This document shows, piece by piece, positions 8,153 through 18,010 of a DNA stretch of 64,000 nt. Each line of letters opens with the position of its first letter. Position 1 is the first letter of the stretch. Origin of the DNA: Bacteroidia bacterium (GTDB lineage: Bacteria; Bacteroidota; Bacteroidia; DATLTG01); the NCBI GenBank assembly GCA_039924845.1, contig JBDTAC010000074.1, forward strand, positions 1 through 64,000, written 5' to 3'. The notes below the pieces were generated by a model that did not search any database, was not told the DNA's origin, and saw only the letters and a list, made by a program, of their open reading frames with translations. The position numbers and the translations under genes were made by a program.

Positions 8153-9514
8153 ATGACTGAGAATAAACAAAAACAATTCATTTTGCGGGCGCGTTTGTCC
8201 GCGAAATTTTTTTTAGGGTGCATTTGTTTCGCAATATTGGGAATAACTTCTTGTACCGAATCTGGAGTAATTGGAGTAAACGTCCAACCGAAATCCGATT
8301 TATTGAATGTGGCGTATAAAGATACAACCACCTTGATTGCTTATTCTGTGCGAGAGGATTCTATTCCAACCAGCAATACTTCTTTTAATTTACTGGGTAG
8401 CTACAATGATCCTGTTTTTGGATATTCGTCTGCCTCTATTTACACACAAGTGCTATTACCAAATGGCTTAGCAAATGTGAATTTAGGTCCTACTGGACAA
8501 ATACTCGATTCTGCTGTTTTAGTCTTACCTTATGGCTTGTATTACTACGGAAATTTGGATCCTCAAACTGTACAAGTATATCAAGTAACACAAGATTTTT
8601 ACAACGATAGTACTTATTACTCTTCTCGTAATTTAGCCACAGGAGCTTTGATTGGCAGCCAACTTGTGTTTCCTCAACCAACAATTGGAAGCATCGTAAA
8701 TGGAGTGAGTCAAGAGCCGCAACTTCGTATTCGTTTGAATACAGCTTTTTTCGAATCGACTTTTTTGAGGAGTCCAGATTCTAATTTAGTGAGTAACGCC
8801 GCCTTCGTTAATTATTTTAAAGGAATATACATTACCCCTGCTAATGGTCATCAATACCAACACCAAGGAGCTATTTTGACGTTTAATTTATTAGACCCTA
8901 TTTGCGGAATTCAGTTGTATTATCGGAATCCAAAAACACCTCCATACTTGAGTGCCAATACAATTACATTCTCTATTAATGGCAGTTCTGCGCGTTTCGG
9001 ACATTTTTACCACAATTATCGCGGAACATCTGTTTTAGCGCAATACTCAGACACCACTTTGGGAACCAATAATGTCTATGTGCAATCCATCGCGGGAGTA
9101 AAAACGGAAATTAAAATTCCACACTTACAAAATTGGACAGACTCTGGAAAAATAGTTGTCAATAAAGCCGAATTTGACATCAGCGTTAATGCTGCTTATG
9201 CAGACAATAGCTATCTAGCTCCTACACAAATGTATTTAGTTGCTATTGATTCCATGGGTAAAGAGGAAATACTCCCAGATCAAAATGTAAGTTCCAATTA
9301 TTTCGGTGGAGTTTATAATACTGCCAATTCCACCTACACATTCGATATTGCCCGCTACGTACAACAAGTGTTAAATGGGCATTTGAAAAACAGAGGACTT
9401 TATTTAGTTGCCGGAGGAAGTGCTGTAAATGCCAACCGTGTTGTTCTTTATGGAGGTTCAAAAACAAATCCGGGAAAAATGCGATTGCGATTAACCTATA
9501 CAAAATTATATTGA
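8153..9514 (+). CDS. DUF4270 family lipoprotein
   Basis: A 453-residue predicted lipoprotein. I chose the ATG at 8153, 10 bp after the previous stop; a longer reading overlaps the upstream gene in another frame. The N-terminus has a basic stretch, a hydrophobic core (FFLGCICFAILGI) and a lipobox ITSC, placing the lipidated Cys near residue 33. The remainder is beta-rich and ends GKMRLRLTYTKLY, consistent with DUF4270 proteins. The function is not established. glmS starts 1 bp after the stop, so translation is probably coupled. Confidence 0.8.
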   Translation: MTENKQKQFILRARLSAKFFLGCICFAILGITSCTESGVIGVNVQPKSDLLNVAYKDTTTLIAYSVREDSIPTSNTSFNLLGSYNDPVFGYSSASIYTQVLLPNGLANVNLGPTGQILDSAVLVLPYGLYYYGNLDPQTVQVYQVTQDFYNDSTYYSSRNLATGALIGSQLVFPQPTIGSIVNGVSQEPQLRIRLNTAFFESTFLRSPDSNLVSNAAFVNYFKGIYITPANGHQYQHQGAILTFNLLDPICGIQLYYRNPKTPPYLSANTITFSINGSSARFGHFYHNYRGTSVLAQYSDTTLGTNNVYVQSIAGVKTEIKIPHLQNWTDSGKIVVNKAEFDISVNAAYADNSYLAPTQMYLVAIDSMGKEEILPDQNVSSNYFGGVYNTANSTYTFDIARYVQQVLNGHLKNRGLYLVAGGSAVNANRVVLYGGSKTNPGKMRLRLTYTKLY

Positions 9515-9515
9515 A

Positions 9516-11360
9516 ATGTGTGGAATTGTTGCTTACATCGGTCAAAAAGAAGCGTATCCCATTTTAATAAAAGGCTTACACCGCCTTGAATACAGAGGAT
9601 ACGACAGCGCAGGAGTTGCCTTATTGAATAAAAAAGGCGAACTAAATGTTTACAAATGCAAAGGAAAAGTTGCCGAGCTCGAAAAATTTATTTCCGGAAA
9701 GGATAAAGAAGGAATTATCGGTATTGGGCATACGCGTTGGGCTACACACGGCGAACCAAATGACGTGAATGCACATCCGCACCATTCCGAATCAAAAGAG
9801 TTGGTTATTATTCACAACGGAATTATTGAAAATTACGCACCACTGCGCGCGGAATTGAAAAAAAGAGGACATCATTTTTTGAGTGATACCGATACGGAAG
9901 TATTGATCCATCTCATCGAAGATGTGCAACAAAATTTAAAAACAGATTTAACAGAAGCCGTAAGAATCGCGCTGAATCAAGTAATTGGCGCTTACGCGAT
10001 TGTTGTTTTATCAAAAAATAATCCGAACGAATTAATTGCTGCAAAAAAAGGCAGCCCATTGGTTATCGGAATTGGAGAAGATGAATTTTTTCTTGCTTCG
10101 GATGCCACACCCATTGTGGAATATACAAAAAACGTAGTGTATTTGGAAGACGAAGAAATCGCCATCATCACAAGAGGACAAAAACTCAAGTTAAAAACGA
10201 TTAAGAACAAAGAAAAAATTCCTTACATCCAAGAATTGGAAATGAAATTGGAAACGCTGGAAAAAGGCGGCTTTGATCATTTCATGCTGAAAGAAATTTA
10301 CGAACAACCACGTTCCATACACGATAGCATGCGCGGCAGACTGAGCGCCGAGAAGGGAACGGTTATTTTAGGCGGAATTATTGATTACGAAAAAAAATTT
10401 TTGAACGCTAAACGAATTATTTTCGTGGCATGCGGAACCTCTTGGCACGCAGGACTTGTAGGCGAATATCTTTTTGAAGATTTAGCACGCATTCCGGTGG
10501 AAGTAGAATACGCCTCTGAGTTTAGATATCGGAATCCGATTATTTATGAAAGCGATGTAATCATCGCCATTTCACAATCCGGTGAAACTGCTGATACATT
10601 GGCAGCCATCACATTGGCAAAATCAAAAGGCGCTACTATTATTGGCGTTTGTAATGTGGTTGGTTCTTCTATTGCACGCGCTACAGACGGCGGATCATAT
10701 ACACATGCTGGTCCAGAAATTGGCGTTGCATCCACCAAAGCATTTACCGCACAAGTTACCGTTCTTACCTTGATGGCTTTGCGAATCGCTCATTTAAAAG
10801 GAACTATTTCCGAATCAAAATTCCGACAATTATTAAACGAATTAGAAGCAATTCCTGAAAAAGTAAAAAAGGTTTTATTACTGAATGACAAAATAAAATT
10901 CATTGCTGACAATTATAAAAAAGCACGCAATTTCCTTTATTTAGGCAGAGGATATAGTTTTCCAGTTGCCTTGGAAGGTGCGTTAAAATTAAAAGAAATT
11001 TCGTACATCCATGCCGAAGGTTATCCTGCAGCAGAAATGAAACACGGTCCAATTGCCTTGATTGACGAGGAAATGCCGGTAGTGGTAATTGCTACAAAAG
11101 GTTCGTCTTATGAAAAAGTGGTGAGCAATATTCAGGAAGTAAAAGCGCGCAAAGGAAAAATTATTGCCGTGATTACCGAAGGCGATACTGTGGTGAAAGA
11201 AATGGCGGATTATGTTATTGAAATTCCGGAAACAGACGAAATTTTGGTGCCACTTATTTCTGTTATTCCTTTGCAATTACTTTCGTACCACATCGCTGTA
11301 ATGCGCGGTTGTAATGTAGATCAGCCACGAAATTTGGCAAAATCAGTAACGGTAGAATAA
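9516..11360 (+). CDS. glmS: Glutamine-fructose-6-phosphate aminotransferase (isomerizing)
   Basis: Makes glucosamine-6-phosphate from fructose-6-phosphate and glutamine, entry to UDP-GlcNAc for wall and LPS. It has 614 residues, the usual length. After Met removal, Cys2 (MCGIVAYIG) is the glutaminase nucleophile; GYDSAGVALL and HTRWATHG follow. Two SIS domains carry the sugar-binding motifs SQSGETADTLAA, ASTKAFTAQVTVL and the C-terminal NLAKSVTVE. The start is fixed by the catalytic Cys at position 2. No glmS riboswitch is expected, as it lies 1 bp after the DUF4270 stop. Confidence 0.98.
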   Translation: MCGIVAYIGQKEAYPILIKGLHRLEYRGYDSAGVALLNKKGELNVYKCKGKVAELEKFISGKDKEGIIGIGHTRWATHGEPNDVNAHPHHSESKELVIIHNGIIENYAPLRAELKKRGHHFLSDTDTEVLIHLIEDVQQNLKTDLTEAVRIALNQVIGAYAIVVLSKNNPNELIAAKKGSPLVIGIGEDEFFLASDATPIVEYTKNVVYLEDEEIAIITRGQKLKLKTIKNKEKIPYIQELEMKLETLEKGGFDHFMLKEIYEQPRSIHDSMRGRLSAEKGTVILGGIIDYEKKFLNAKRIIFVACGTSWHAGLVGEYLFEDLARIPVEVEYASEFRYRNPIIYESDVIIAISQSGETADTLAAITLAKSKGATIIGVCNVVGSSIARATDGGSYTHAGPEIGVASTKAFTAQVTVLTLMALRIAHLKGTISESKFRQLLNELEAIPEKVKKVLLLNDKIKFIADNYKKARNFLYLGRGYSFPVALEGALKLKEISYIHAEGYPAAEMKHGPIALIDEEMPVVVIATKGSSYEKVVSNIQEVKARKGKIIAVITEGDTVVKEMADYVIEIPETDEILVPLISVIPLQLLSYHIAVMRGCNVDQPRNLAKSVTVE

Positions 11361-11413
11361 ATTTATTTTCCACTTTTTATTTTCTCTTTCGAGAAACTTT
11401 TTTTCAAAAATCA

Positions 11414-11977
11414 ATGTCTAAGAAAAAAATAGTTTTAGCGATAACAGGTGCGAGCGGTTCGATTTACGCAAAAGTATTACTCGAAAAATTATCCGCTTTA
11501 AGCGCGCAAATAGAAACGGTTGGCGTGATAATGAGCGACAATGCCAAAGAAGTTTGGAAACACGAACTCCAAAATAATGACTTCGAAAAAATAATTTTTC
11601 AGACCTACGAAAAAAATAATTTTTACGCGCCCTTTGCATCTGGTTCTGCGCGTTACGATACGATGATTATTTGTCCGTGTTCGATGGGAACTTTGGCGCG
11701 TATTGCTTCCGGAATTTCAAACGATTTAACTACGCGTTCGGCAGACGTAATTTTAAAAGAGCGCAGAAAATTAATTTTGGTAACGCGCGACACTCCGCTG
11801 AATTTGATTCACATCAACAATATGAAAACGATTACCGAAGCAGGCGGAATTATTTGTCCAGCAAGTCCTTCCTTTTACAGCAATCCGAAAACATTGGACG
11901 AATTAGCTGCCACTGTTATTGATCGCGTACTCGACCTTTGCGGATTAGAACAAAAAACTTTTCGCTGGAAAGAATAA
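11414..11977 (+). CDS. ubiX: Flavin prenyltransferase UbiX
   Basis: A 187-residue flavoprotein that prenylates FMN to make the cofactor of UbiD-type decarboxylases. The FMN-binding start VLAITGASGSIYAKVLLEKL and the C-terminal VTRDTPLNLIHINNM and CPASPSFY blocks are all present. No ubiD is visible nearby. It begins 53 bp after glmS. Two copies of the dispersed AT repeat sit 9 bp apart inside the gene, at 11585-11600 (read as EKIIFQ) and 11609-11625 (EKNNFYA), in a variable surface region, each in a different reading frame. Confidence 0.95.
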   Translation: MSKKKIVLAITGASGSIYAKVLLEKLSALSAQIETVGVIMSDNAKEVWKHELQNNDFEKIIFQTYEKNNFYAPFASGSARYDTMIICPCSMGTLARIASGISNDLTTRSADVILKERRKLILVTRDTPLNLIHINNMKTITEAGGIICPASPSFYSNPKTLDELAATVIDRVLDLCGLEQKTFRWKE

Positions 11978-12002
11978 ATTATATCGAAGAAAAAAAGTTT
12001 TT

Positions 12003-12068
12003 CAAAAAAATAATTTTTCGAAGATGAATTTTGGAAGAAGATTTTATCGTTCAAAAAAATAATTTTTC
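12003..12068 (+). repeat. Two dispersed AT palindromes between convergent genes
   Basis: Two exact-core copies at 12003-12019 and 12052-12068, about 50 bp apart, fill the gap between ubiX and the convergent propeller/SpoIIE gene. The first has outer TTC/GAA complementarity, and the second has outer CGTT/AACG complementarity. A role in bidirectional termination is possible but there is no GC-rich stem. Confidence 0.85.
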
Positions 12069-12074
12069 AAACGA

Positions 12075-15000
12075 TTATACTCTAAATCCTATAATCAGCA
12101 TATCATCCACTTGTTCTAAGTTTCCTCTCCATTGTTCTATTGTTTTGGAAAGAATGTTTTTTTGTTCGTCCATCGACAAATTGCTTATTTCGGTGATAAT
12201 TTCTTTAAATCTATTCACTTTGAATTTCTTGCCTTCTGGTCCGCCGAATTGATCGGCATAACCGTCCGAAAACAAATAAATCATGTCTCCTTTTTCAATT
12301 GCCATGGTGTGGTTCGAGAATTTTTGTTCGAGTTCGTGGTAACTTCCAATAGCAATATTATCTCCTTTTATTTCTTGCACATTTTTATTTCTAACTAAAT
12401 ACATTGGATTATAAGCGCCTGCAAACTGAATTTCTTTTTTCTCAAATTGAATGGAGCAAAGCGCTAAATCCATACCATCTCGGAGTTTATTTGTTTCGGA
12501 AGTTTGCTTAAAGGCTTCGCTTATTCCTTTGTTTAAACGATCTAAAATTTTTGCTGGTTCTGTTCCTTCTGCATCCACCGATTGCTTCAATAAGTTGTAT
12601 CCTACGATGCTCATAAATGCGCCTGGAACACCGTGCCCAGTACAATCCACAGCGGCAATTAAAATACGATCCGATTTTTTATCTATCCAATAAAAATCTC
12701 CACTCACAATGTCTTTCGGTTTATACAACACAAACGAATTCGGGAGATACGCTTTTATCAGCCTTTCCGGAGGCAAAATCGCTTCTTGAATTCGTTTTGC
12801 ATAGCGAATACTGTCCGTAATATCTTTGTTTTTTTCGGCGAGTTCTTCGTTTTTAACTGCTAATTCGATGGTGCGTTCGGCTACTTTTTGTTGCAATTCT
12901 TTTTGAGATTTTTTAAGATTTCGAGTTCTCATTTTATCAAATCCATAAATCGCAAATACAATTAAAATGAGCATCAGAATATAAAAAATAGCGGTTTGCC
13001 AAAAAGGCGGCGCTACAAAAAAGGAATACGTTGCTGGCTTGCTGTCCCACAAACCATCGTTATTACACGCACGCACCATGAATGTGTAATTTCCGGGAGG
13101 AATATTGGAATACGTTGCCTCGTTCAGTACGGTAAATCCGGGCGACCAATCTTTATCAAATCCTTCTAATTTATACTGATACAACACTTTTTGCGGACAA
13201 GTCAAACTAATACCCACAAACTGAAACGTAAGATGATTTTGATTGTAGGCAAATTTCGCATTCGTAGGAAAAGTGGTGTCCTTCATAAAAATTTTTAATC
13301 CGCTGATAACCGTATTCGGCTCCACCGTATTGGGTTTATCTTCTGAAAGATTAAATTTTAAGGCACCCATAATAGTTCCGAACCACAAATTGTGATTGGC
13401 ATCCATACAAACGGCATTCGGATTATTTTCAACACCTAAAAATCCTTCGTCTTTTCCGTAATGGAATACCTGATTGGTTTTGCTGTCTATTTTATCTATT
13501 TCGCGACTGTTTCCTATCCAAATATTATTTTCTTTGTCTGCAATTACGGAGTACGGAGAATCGCTGCTTAAGCCGTTACTTGTGTTAAAATTGGTAAATG
13601 TTTTTCCGTCGTATTTATACAAACCGCCGCCATACGCGCCAAACCAAAGGTTGTGATTTTGATCTTCCGTAATACACAAAATAAAACGATGTGTAATTCC
13701 GGTGGATTCATCAAAGGTTTTAAAGCTCGTTCCGTCGTACATCGAAAGATATCCGCCCAAAGCGCCAAACCATAAATCGCCTTTGCTGTCTTTAAAAATG
13801 CGATAAATATTATCACCGCCCAAGCCGTCGGCGGCAGAATAATTGCGAAACGAATTAGTTTGCGGATCAAATTTGGACGCGCCTTCCTTCGTGCCAAACC
13901 ACATATTTCCCTTGTTGTCTTCGTTAATTGCATACACCACATTTCCAGCTAAACCGTCGTCTTTGGTATACGTTTTAAATTTCTTTTTTCCGAAAGGTAA
14001 TTCACATACGCCGCCAAATCCGGTACCAAACCATAAATTGTGTGCGTTGTCTTCGTACATCGAAAGTACCACATTGCTTGACAATCCATCTTCTGCGGTA
14101 TAATTCACAATTTTATGTTCTTCTTGTTCGTTCACCGACGATTTCGAAAAAATAATTTTTGAAACGCCATTATTCGTGCCCAACCAAATATTCCCTTCGT
14201 GATCACACAAAACCGACCACACCAAATTATTTACCAATCCATCTTGCTCATCGTACAATTGAAAACGCTCACCGCGATATTGATTTAATCCGAGATCCGT
14301 TCCAATCCACACATTTCCTTCTTTATCTTGAAACACCACTTTCGCATTGAAATAACTCAAGCCTTGTTTCGTACTGTACGTTTTAAAAATAGCTTTTGAA
14401 ATGGCTTCTTCTCTGTCGGACGATGCGTAAGGAATCACTTTCGTAACGCCGCCGCCAGTAGTTCCAATCCAAACGGAATGATCGCGATCTTCACAAATAC
14501 TTTCAATGAAATCCGACTCTAAATTATTTTGAGAATTGATAGAAGGAATTTTTTTATCCAATGCCTTTTCGGGATATTTTGCTGAAAAACCATCGGGGAT
14601 TTGCAGCACAGAAACGCCTGCGTCAGCCGTTCCTACCCACATTTCATTTTTATTAACCAATGTCAAAGCCGTGATGTGATTACTCGAAAGTCCTTTGTCG
14701 GTGTTGAGTTGCGAAAAAGAAGCGGAAGAACTCAAATCAAATTTCGGGTCGTAAATCGTGATCCCATTATCCGTTGCCATCCAAATATTTCCTTTATTAT
14801 CTTTACAAAGCGCATACACATTATCGCTCGCTAAACCGTCTTTTTTAGAAAGCGAAATCATGGTGTTGGATGCTGGGTCGTGAATAAAAATTCCTGCACC
14901 TTCTGTAGCAATCCAAAATTTTCCATTTCCATCTTCTAAAATCGAGGTAATTGTTTTAAAGCGCGTGTATTGATCGAGGTTTAAATCCACAATTTTTTTC

Positions 15001-15338
15001 GTCTCCGCATTGTATCTCGATACACTTCCCGCCCAATGCCCAAACCAAATATTTCCGTTTTTATCTTTGTAAGAAGTAGTTACCCAATCTTCCGCCAAAC
15101 CATCTTTTTTAGAATAGGTTTTAAACGTTCTTCCATTGTATTTGGTCAAGCCAGAAAGTGTTCCAATCCAAAGATTTCCTTCGTTGTCCTGAACAATCGA
15201 TTGCACCTGCGATTGCGGCAAACCCTGTTCTACTCCATAATGAATAAAACTGGTTGTTTGTGCCTCTATTTTTTCGGATAAAAATAGCACAAAACTCCAG
15301 AGAAAAAGGAGCGAAAAAAATATTTTTTTGATTACCAT
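12075..15338 (-). CDS. Beta-propeller sensor with Y_Y_Y domain and SpoIIE-type phosphatase
   Basis: A 1087-residue predicted membrane signalling protein. A signal peptide (residues 1-26) is followed by about a dozen propeller blades with the Reg_prop pattern GNLWIGT..GL.KYNG..F..Y...DGL (about 30-690). A Y_Y_Y domain contains YQYKLEGFDKDWSPG and ends near PPGNYTFMVRACN, then a membrane helix (about 773-795), a coiled coil, and a C-terminal PP2C/SpoIIE phosphatase with VSGDFYWIDK, DCTGHGVPGAFMS and a final DDMLIIGFRV. Known hybrid propeller sensors carry histidine kinases; here the output is a Ser/Thr phosphatase, so the target is likely an anti-sigma antagonist or similar protein. It starts inside the stop region of the upstream coiled-coil gene (7-bp overlap). 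Confidence 0.87.
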   Translation of the reverse strand: MVIKKIFFSLLFLWSFVLFLSEKIEAQTTSFIHYGVEQGLPQSQVQSIVQDNEGNLWIGTLSGLTKYNGRTFKTYSKKDGLAEDWVTTSYKDKNGNIWFGHWAGSVSRYNAETKKIVDLNLDQYTRFKTITSILEDGNGKFWIATEGAGIFIHDPASNTMISLSKKDGLASDNVYALCKDNKGNIWMATDNGITIYDPKFDLSSSASFSQLNTDKGLSSNHITALTLVNKNEMWVGTADAGVSVLQIPDGFSAKYPEKALDKKIPSINSQNNLESDFIESICEDRDHSVWIGTTGGGVTKVIPYASSDREEAISKAIFKTYSTKQGLSYFNAKVVFQDKEGNVWIGTDLGLNQYRGERFQLYDEQDGLVNNLVWSVLCDHEGNIWLGTNNGVSKIIFSKSSVNEQEEHKIVNYTAEDGLSSNVVLSMYEDNAHNLWFGTGFGGVCELPFGKKKFKTYTKDDGLAGNVVYAINEDNKGNMWFGTKEGASKFDPQTNSFRNYSAADGLGGDNIYRIFKDSKGDLWFGALGGYLSMYDGTSFKTFDESTGITHRFILCITEDQNHNLWFGAYGGGLYKYDGKTFTNFNTSNGLSSDSPYSVIADKENNIWIGNSREIDKIDSKTNQVFHYGKDEGFLGVENNPNAVCMDANHNLWFGTIMGALKFNLSEDKPNTVEPNTVISGLKIFMKDTTFPTNAKFAYNQNHLTFQFVGISLTCPQKVLYQYKLEGFDKDWSPGFTVLNEATYSNIPPGNYTFMVRACNNDGLWDSKPATYSFFVAPPFWQTAIFYILMLILIVFAIYGFDKMRTRNLKKSQKELQQKVAERTIELAVKNEELAEKNKDITDSIRYAKRIQEAILPPERLIKAYLPNSFVLYKPKDIVSGDFYWIDKKSDRILIAAVDCTGHGVPGAFMSIVGYNLLKQSVDAEGTEPAKILDRLNKGISEAFKQTSETNKLRDGMDLALCSIQFEKKEIQFAGAYNPMYLVRNKNVQEIKGDNIAIGSYHELEQKFSNHTMAIEKGDMIYLFSDGYADQFGGPEGKKFKVNRFKEIITEISNLSMDEQKNILSKTIEQWRGNLEQVDDMLIIGFRV
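15313..15330. repeat. Palindromic AT repeat in a signal-peptide start
   Basis: The fully symmetrical variant A7-T-A-T7, flanked by G on both sides of the top strand, lies in codons 3-9 of the propeller gene, where it encodes KKIFF. Confidence 0.7.
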
Positions 15339-16660
15339 GCGGACGTATATTTTGAAGTTTCTTGGATGTATCTTGTTACATTAATTTCGACATTGTCTTT
15401 GTAATAATATTCGCTTCCCCAAACGTAGGATTCTCTGCGGTAAGAAATTATTTTTTTGCCGAGTGTAACCGTAATTGTTTTTACATTTTTGAGAAACCCT
15501 GGAACTTCCATCACCGCAACGCTTGGCGCTTCTTCCATTTGATACGAATGAATGTCTGGCACTTTTTTCTGCTCGTTTATTTTGATGGAGCGTTTCGCAA
15601 ATGCCGCCGCCTGAATCAAGCCTTTTATTTCTTGCTCTTGTACTTGCTCATTGATAATAGTTTCTTTTTGTTTTTTTTCTTCCTGCTTATGCAATCCGTT
15701 TGATTTTGATTTTAATTCCGCTTCTCTTCGCAAGGTTTCAATGACAGAATTACTTTCGGCAACGGCTTTCATTTTTTCGTATTTTTTTTCTTTCTCGATG
15801 CGTTCATTTTCGGCAACGGCTTTCAATAAATCATTTTCGTATTTCGAACGAATACCTGCATTTTTTTTCGCTAATTCTGCTTTTGCTTCTTTTTCTTTTT
15901 CTAATTTGATTGCGTCTGTTTCCATGCTTTCCGAAGGATTTTTATCGCTCTCTTTTGTCTTTAAGTCCGTTTCTTCGCTTGATTTTAATTTCGCTAATTC
16001 AGCCGCATCTTTTTGCGCACGTTGTTGTGCCGCCAATTGCTTTGCGGCGTCCGATTTTGATTTGTCATCGGCGGCTTTTTGCGCTGCCAATTTATCTTGT
16101 TCTGCTTTTTCTTTTGCCCGCTTTTCCGCCAATGCTTTGGCTTCCGCATCGTGATCTATCAACAATCCGTTTGCAAATTGTTTCAGATAATCTTCGTCAT
16201 CCATAAACGTATTTTTGCCATCAAAAATCACTTTTGTAAAAGGATTTTTGTATTTCGAAACATTTACATCCGCATTTCCTGCTTCGAAAAAAGGGACTTC
16301 AATTTCGTATATCGGAAAAATATTTTCTTTGTCTGTTGGGATAGTTGCCATCACCAGCAAACTCATGTTTACTGCGCCTTCGGCAGAAAAAGTAATTTTA
16401 TAATTCGCACCGAAATCCAGAAAAAATTTGAATTTTCCATTTTTCCCGGTGGTAAGTTGCGTTTGTTTTTCGGTATTTTTGTACAACGTTACCACTGCGC
16501 CAGAAAGCGGCTTGTTGTTCTTCAAACATTTTCCGTCAAACTCCAAATAGCCCACTACTTTATGTTGCGCCGAAACAACAATCGCACTTCCGAAAAGCAC
16601 GAACAGCAACAAAAGCAAGCGCTTAAAAAGTGTTTCGAAAAAATATTTTTTCAAGGGCAT
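15332..16660 (-). CDS. Secreted coiled-coil protein with carboxypeptidase-regulatory-like domain
   Basis: A 442-residue exported protein of unknown function. Residues 1-31 form a signal peptide ending VVSAQ. Residues about 35-125 resemble a carboxypeptidase-regulatory-like beta-sandwich (YLEFDGKCLKNNKPLSGA and TTGKNGKFKFFLDFGANYKI). Residues about 170-345 are a highly charged Ala/Lys/Glu coiled coil, and a short C-terminal domain ends QETSKYTSAW. It overlaps the propeller/SpoIIE gene by 7 bp, so the two proteins are probably made in fixed ratio and may interact in the periplasm. Its signal-peptide coding region shares a 60-bp match with 18011-18072. Confidence 0.7.
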   Translation of the reverse strand: MPLKKYFFETLFKRLLLLLFVLFGSAIVVSAQHKVVGYLEFDGKCLKNNKPLSGAVVTLYKNTEKQTQLTTGKNGKFKFFLDFGANYKITFSAEGAVNMSLLVMATIPTDKENIFPIYEIEVPFFEAGNADVNVSKYKNPFTKVIFDGKNTFMDDEDYLKQFANGLLIDHDAEAKALAEKRAKEKAEQDKLAAQKAADDKSKSDAAKQLAAQQRAQKDAAELAKLKSSEETDLKTKESDKNPSESMETDAIKLEKEKEAKAELAKKNAGIRSKYENDLLKAVAENERIEKEKKYEKMKAVAESNSVIETLRREAELKSKSNGLHKQEEKKQKETIINEQVQEQEIKGLIQAAAFAKRSIKINEQKKVPDIHSYQMEEAPSVAVMEVPGFLKNVKTITVTLGKKIISYRRESYVWGSEYYYKDNVEINVTRYIQETSKYTSAW

Positions 16661-16745
16661 AAAATAGTTTCTCGATTATTGCGCCTAAAATTTAGCAACG
16701 AAAGATAAACTTTTTTCGGAAGATAAAAAACTTGAGTTAATTATA

Positions 16746-17927
16746 TTAAAGTGAGTACTTGAAAATAGTGCCAAAACTATTTAGTCCGCCAGCATTAGTC
16801 ATTCCATACAATACGTTGTTTGAAAGAACCAAGGAACCATGTGGAAACGCGCCCGGAGAAGCAGTAGTACTGAAATTGACCAAATTGGTAAACCCAGTAC
16901 CTCCCGTACTTATAGAAAAAACATCTCCTCCAGCAGCTGTTCCGCCATCGGTTGTCATACCATACAGGGTGCTTCCGTTAATTATAAAAGTGCCATAAGG
17001 CGTAGAGCCATTTATTCCTGTAAAATCGAATGAGTCGGTAAAGCCTGTGCCAGTGGTGCTTACAGCATATACATTACCAAGGCTATTGGCTCCTCCCGCA
17101 TTAGTCATTCCATACAATGTAGTTCCTGATAGAATTACTGAACCGTCGGGGTTGGCACCATTGGTTCCAGTAAAAGTAACCAATTTAGTAAAAATTTTGC
17201 TGCTAATAGTGTATGAGAATACAGTTCCGTCGTTGGCAGATCCGCCGCCCAAATAAGCGGTTCCGTATAATACGCCATTGGCAAGTGCTAATGTGCAATA
17301 TGGCTCCATGCCAGTTGTTCCGCTATTAAAGTCATATAGGTCGGTATAAACATTTCCAGTAAGGTTGAAGGAAAAAATATTTCCGAGTCCATTTGCTCCT
17401 CCAGTCGGCGTTGTTGCATAGAGGGTGTTTCCGGAAACGGTTAAACCGCCTTGAGGATGAACACCGTCGTTTGCAGTGCTTCCAAAAGCGTGAAGTATAC
17501 TAATTGCACCTCCGCTGGTGCTTATGGAAAATATAACGCCAGCGCCATTAGCGCCACCCTGTGGTGTCATGCCATACAGGGTGCTGCCAATAATTATTAA
17601 ATCACTGCTAGGTCCACTGCCATCTGCTGTGCCTCCTGCGAAATCATGTAAATCAGTATATCCTGTTCCGTTAGTTTGAATAGAGAAAATGTTTCCAAGT
17701 CCATTTGTTCCGCCAGCTGATGTCATTCCGTATAAGATGGTACCCGAGAGAATTAATGAGCCGTAGGGATTTTGTCCGGTTGTTGAAGTAAAGTTGAAAA
17801 GATTTGTAAATGTTCCTCCACTTGGTGTAACTGGCGTAGATGGTGTGGATGTTGAAGTAGGGGTATCTGATTTTTTACACGAAGTAATTACTACGATTGA
17901 TAGAAGGATAAGACTTAGTTTTTTCAT
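16746..17927 (-). CDS. GloVer-type tandem-repeat lipoprotein
   Basis: A 393-residue lipoprotein: residues 1-16 form a signal peptide with lipobox ITSC (Cys near 17), then a Thr/Ser/Pro linker and about ten repeats of some 35 residues following LYGMT..GG.N..G.IFS...TGT..T.L..F. These match the choice-of-anchor GloVer-repeat proteins. The repeats are predicted beta-strands, probably a propeller or solenoid on the cell surface. The substrate is unknown. The gene lies alone between the coiled-coil gene and recJ, and is flanked by two copies of a degenerate 60-bp duplication (16594-16655 and 18011-18072), so it may have been inserted into this place. Confidence 0.75.
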   Translation of the reverse strand: MKKLSLILLSIVVITSCKKSDTPTSTSTPSTPVTPSGGTFTNLFNFTSTTGQNPYGSLILSGTILYGMTSAGGTNGLGNIFSIQTNGTGYTDLHDFAGGTADGSGPSSDLIIIGSTLYGMTPQGGANGAGVIFSISTSGGAISILHAFGSTANDGVHPQGGLTVSGNTLYATTPTGGANGLGNIFSFNLTGNVYTDLYDFNSGTTGMEPYCTLALANGVLYGTAYLGGGSANDGTVFSYTISSKIFTKLVTFTGTNGANPDGSVILSGTTLYGMTNAGGANSLGNVYAVSTTGTGFTDSFDFTGINGSTPYGTFIINGSTLYGMTTDGGTAAGGDVFSISTGGTGFTNLVNFSTTASPGAFPHGSLVLSNNVLYGMTNAGGLNSFGTIFKYSL

Positions 17928-18010
17928 CTCTTAGGTTTGGAATTAGGTGCGATTTTTTAGCTGCAAACAAAAGTATCAAAAAAATGTTACGTTGGCATAT
18001 AATTTTGGAG

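Noticed and set aside
16600-16640. A transposon or insertion sequence around the GloVer gene
   Set aside because: No transposase, terminal inverted repeats or target duplications; only a short degenerate direct repeat is present.
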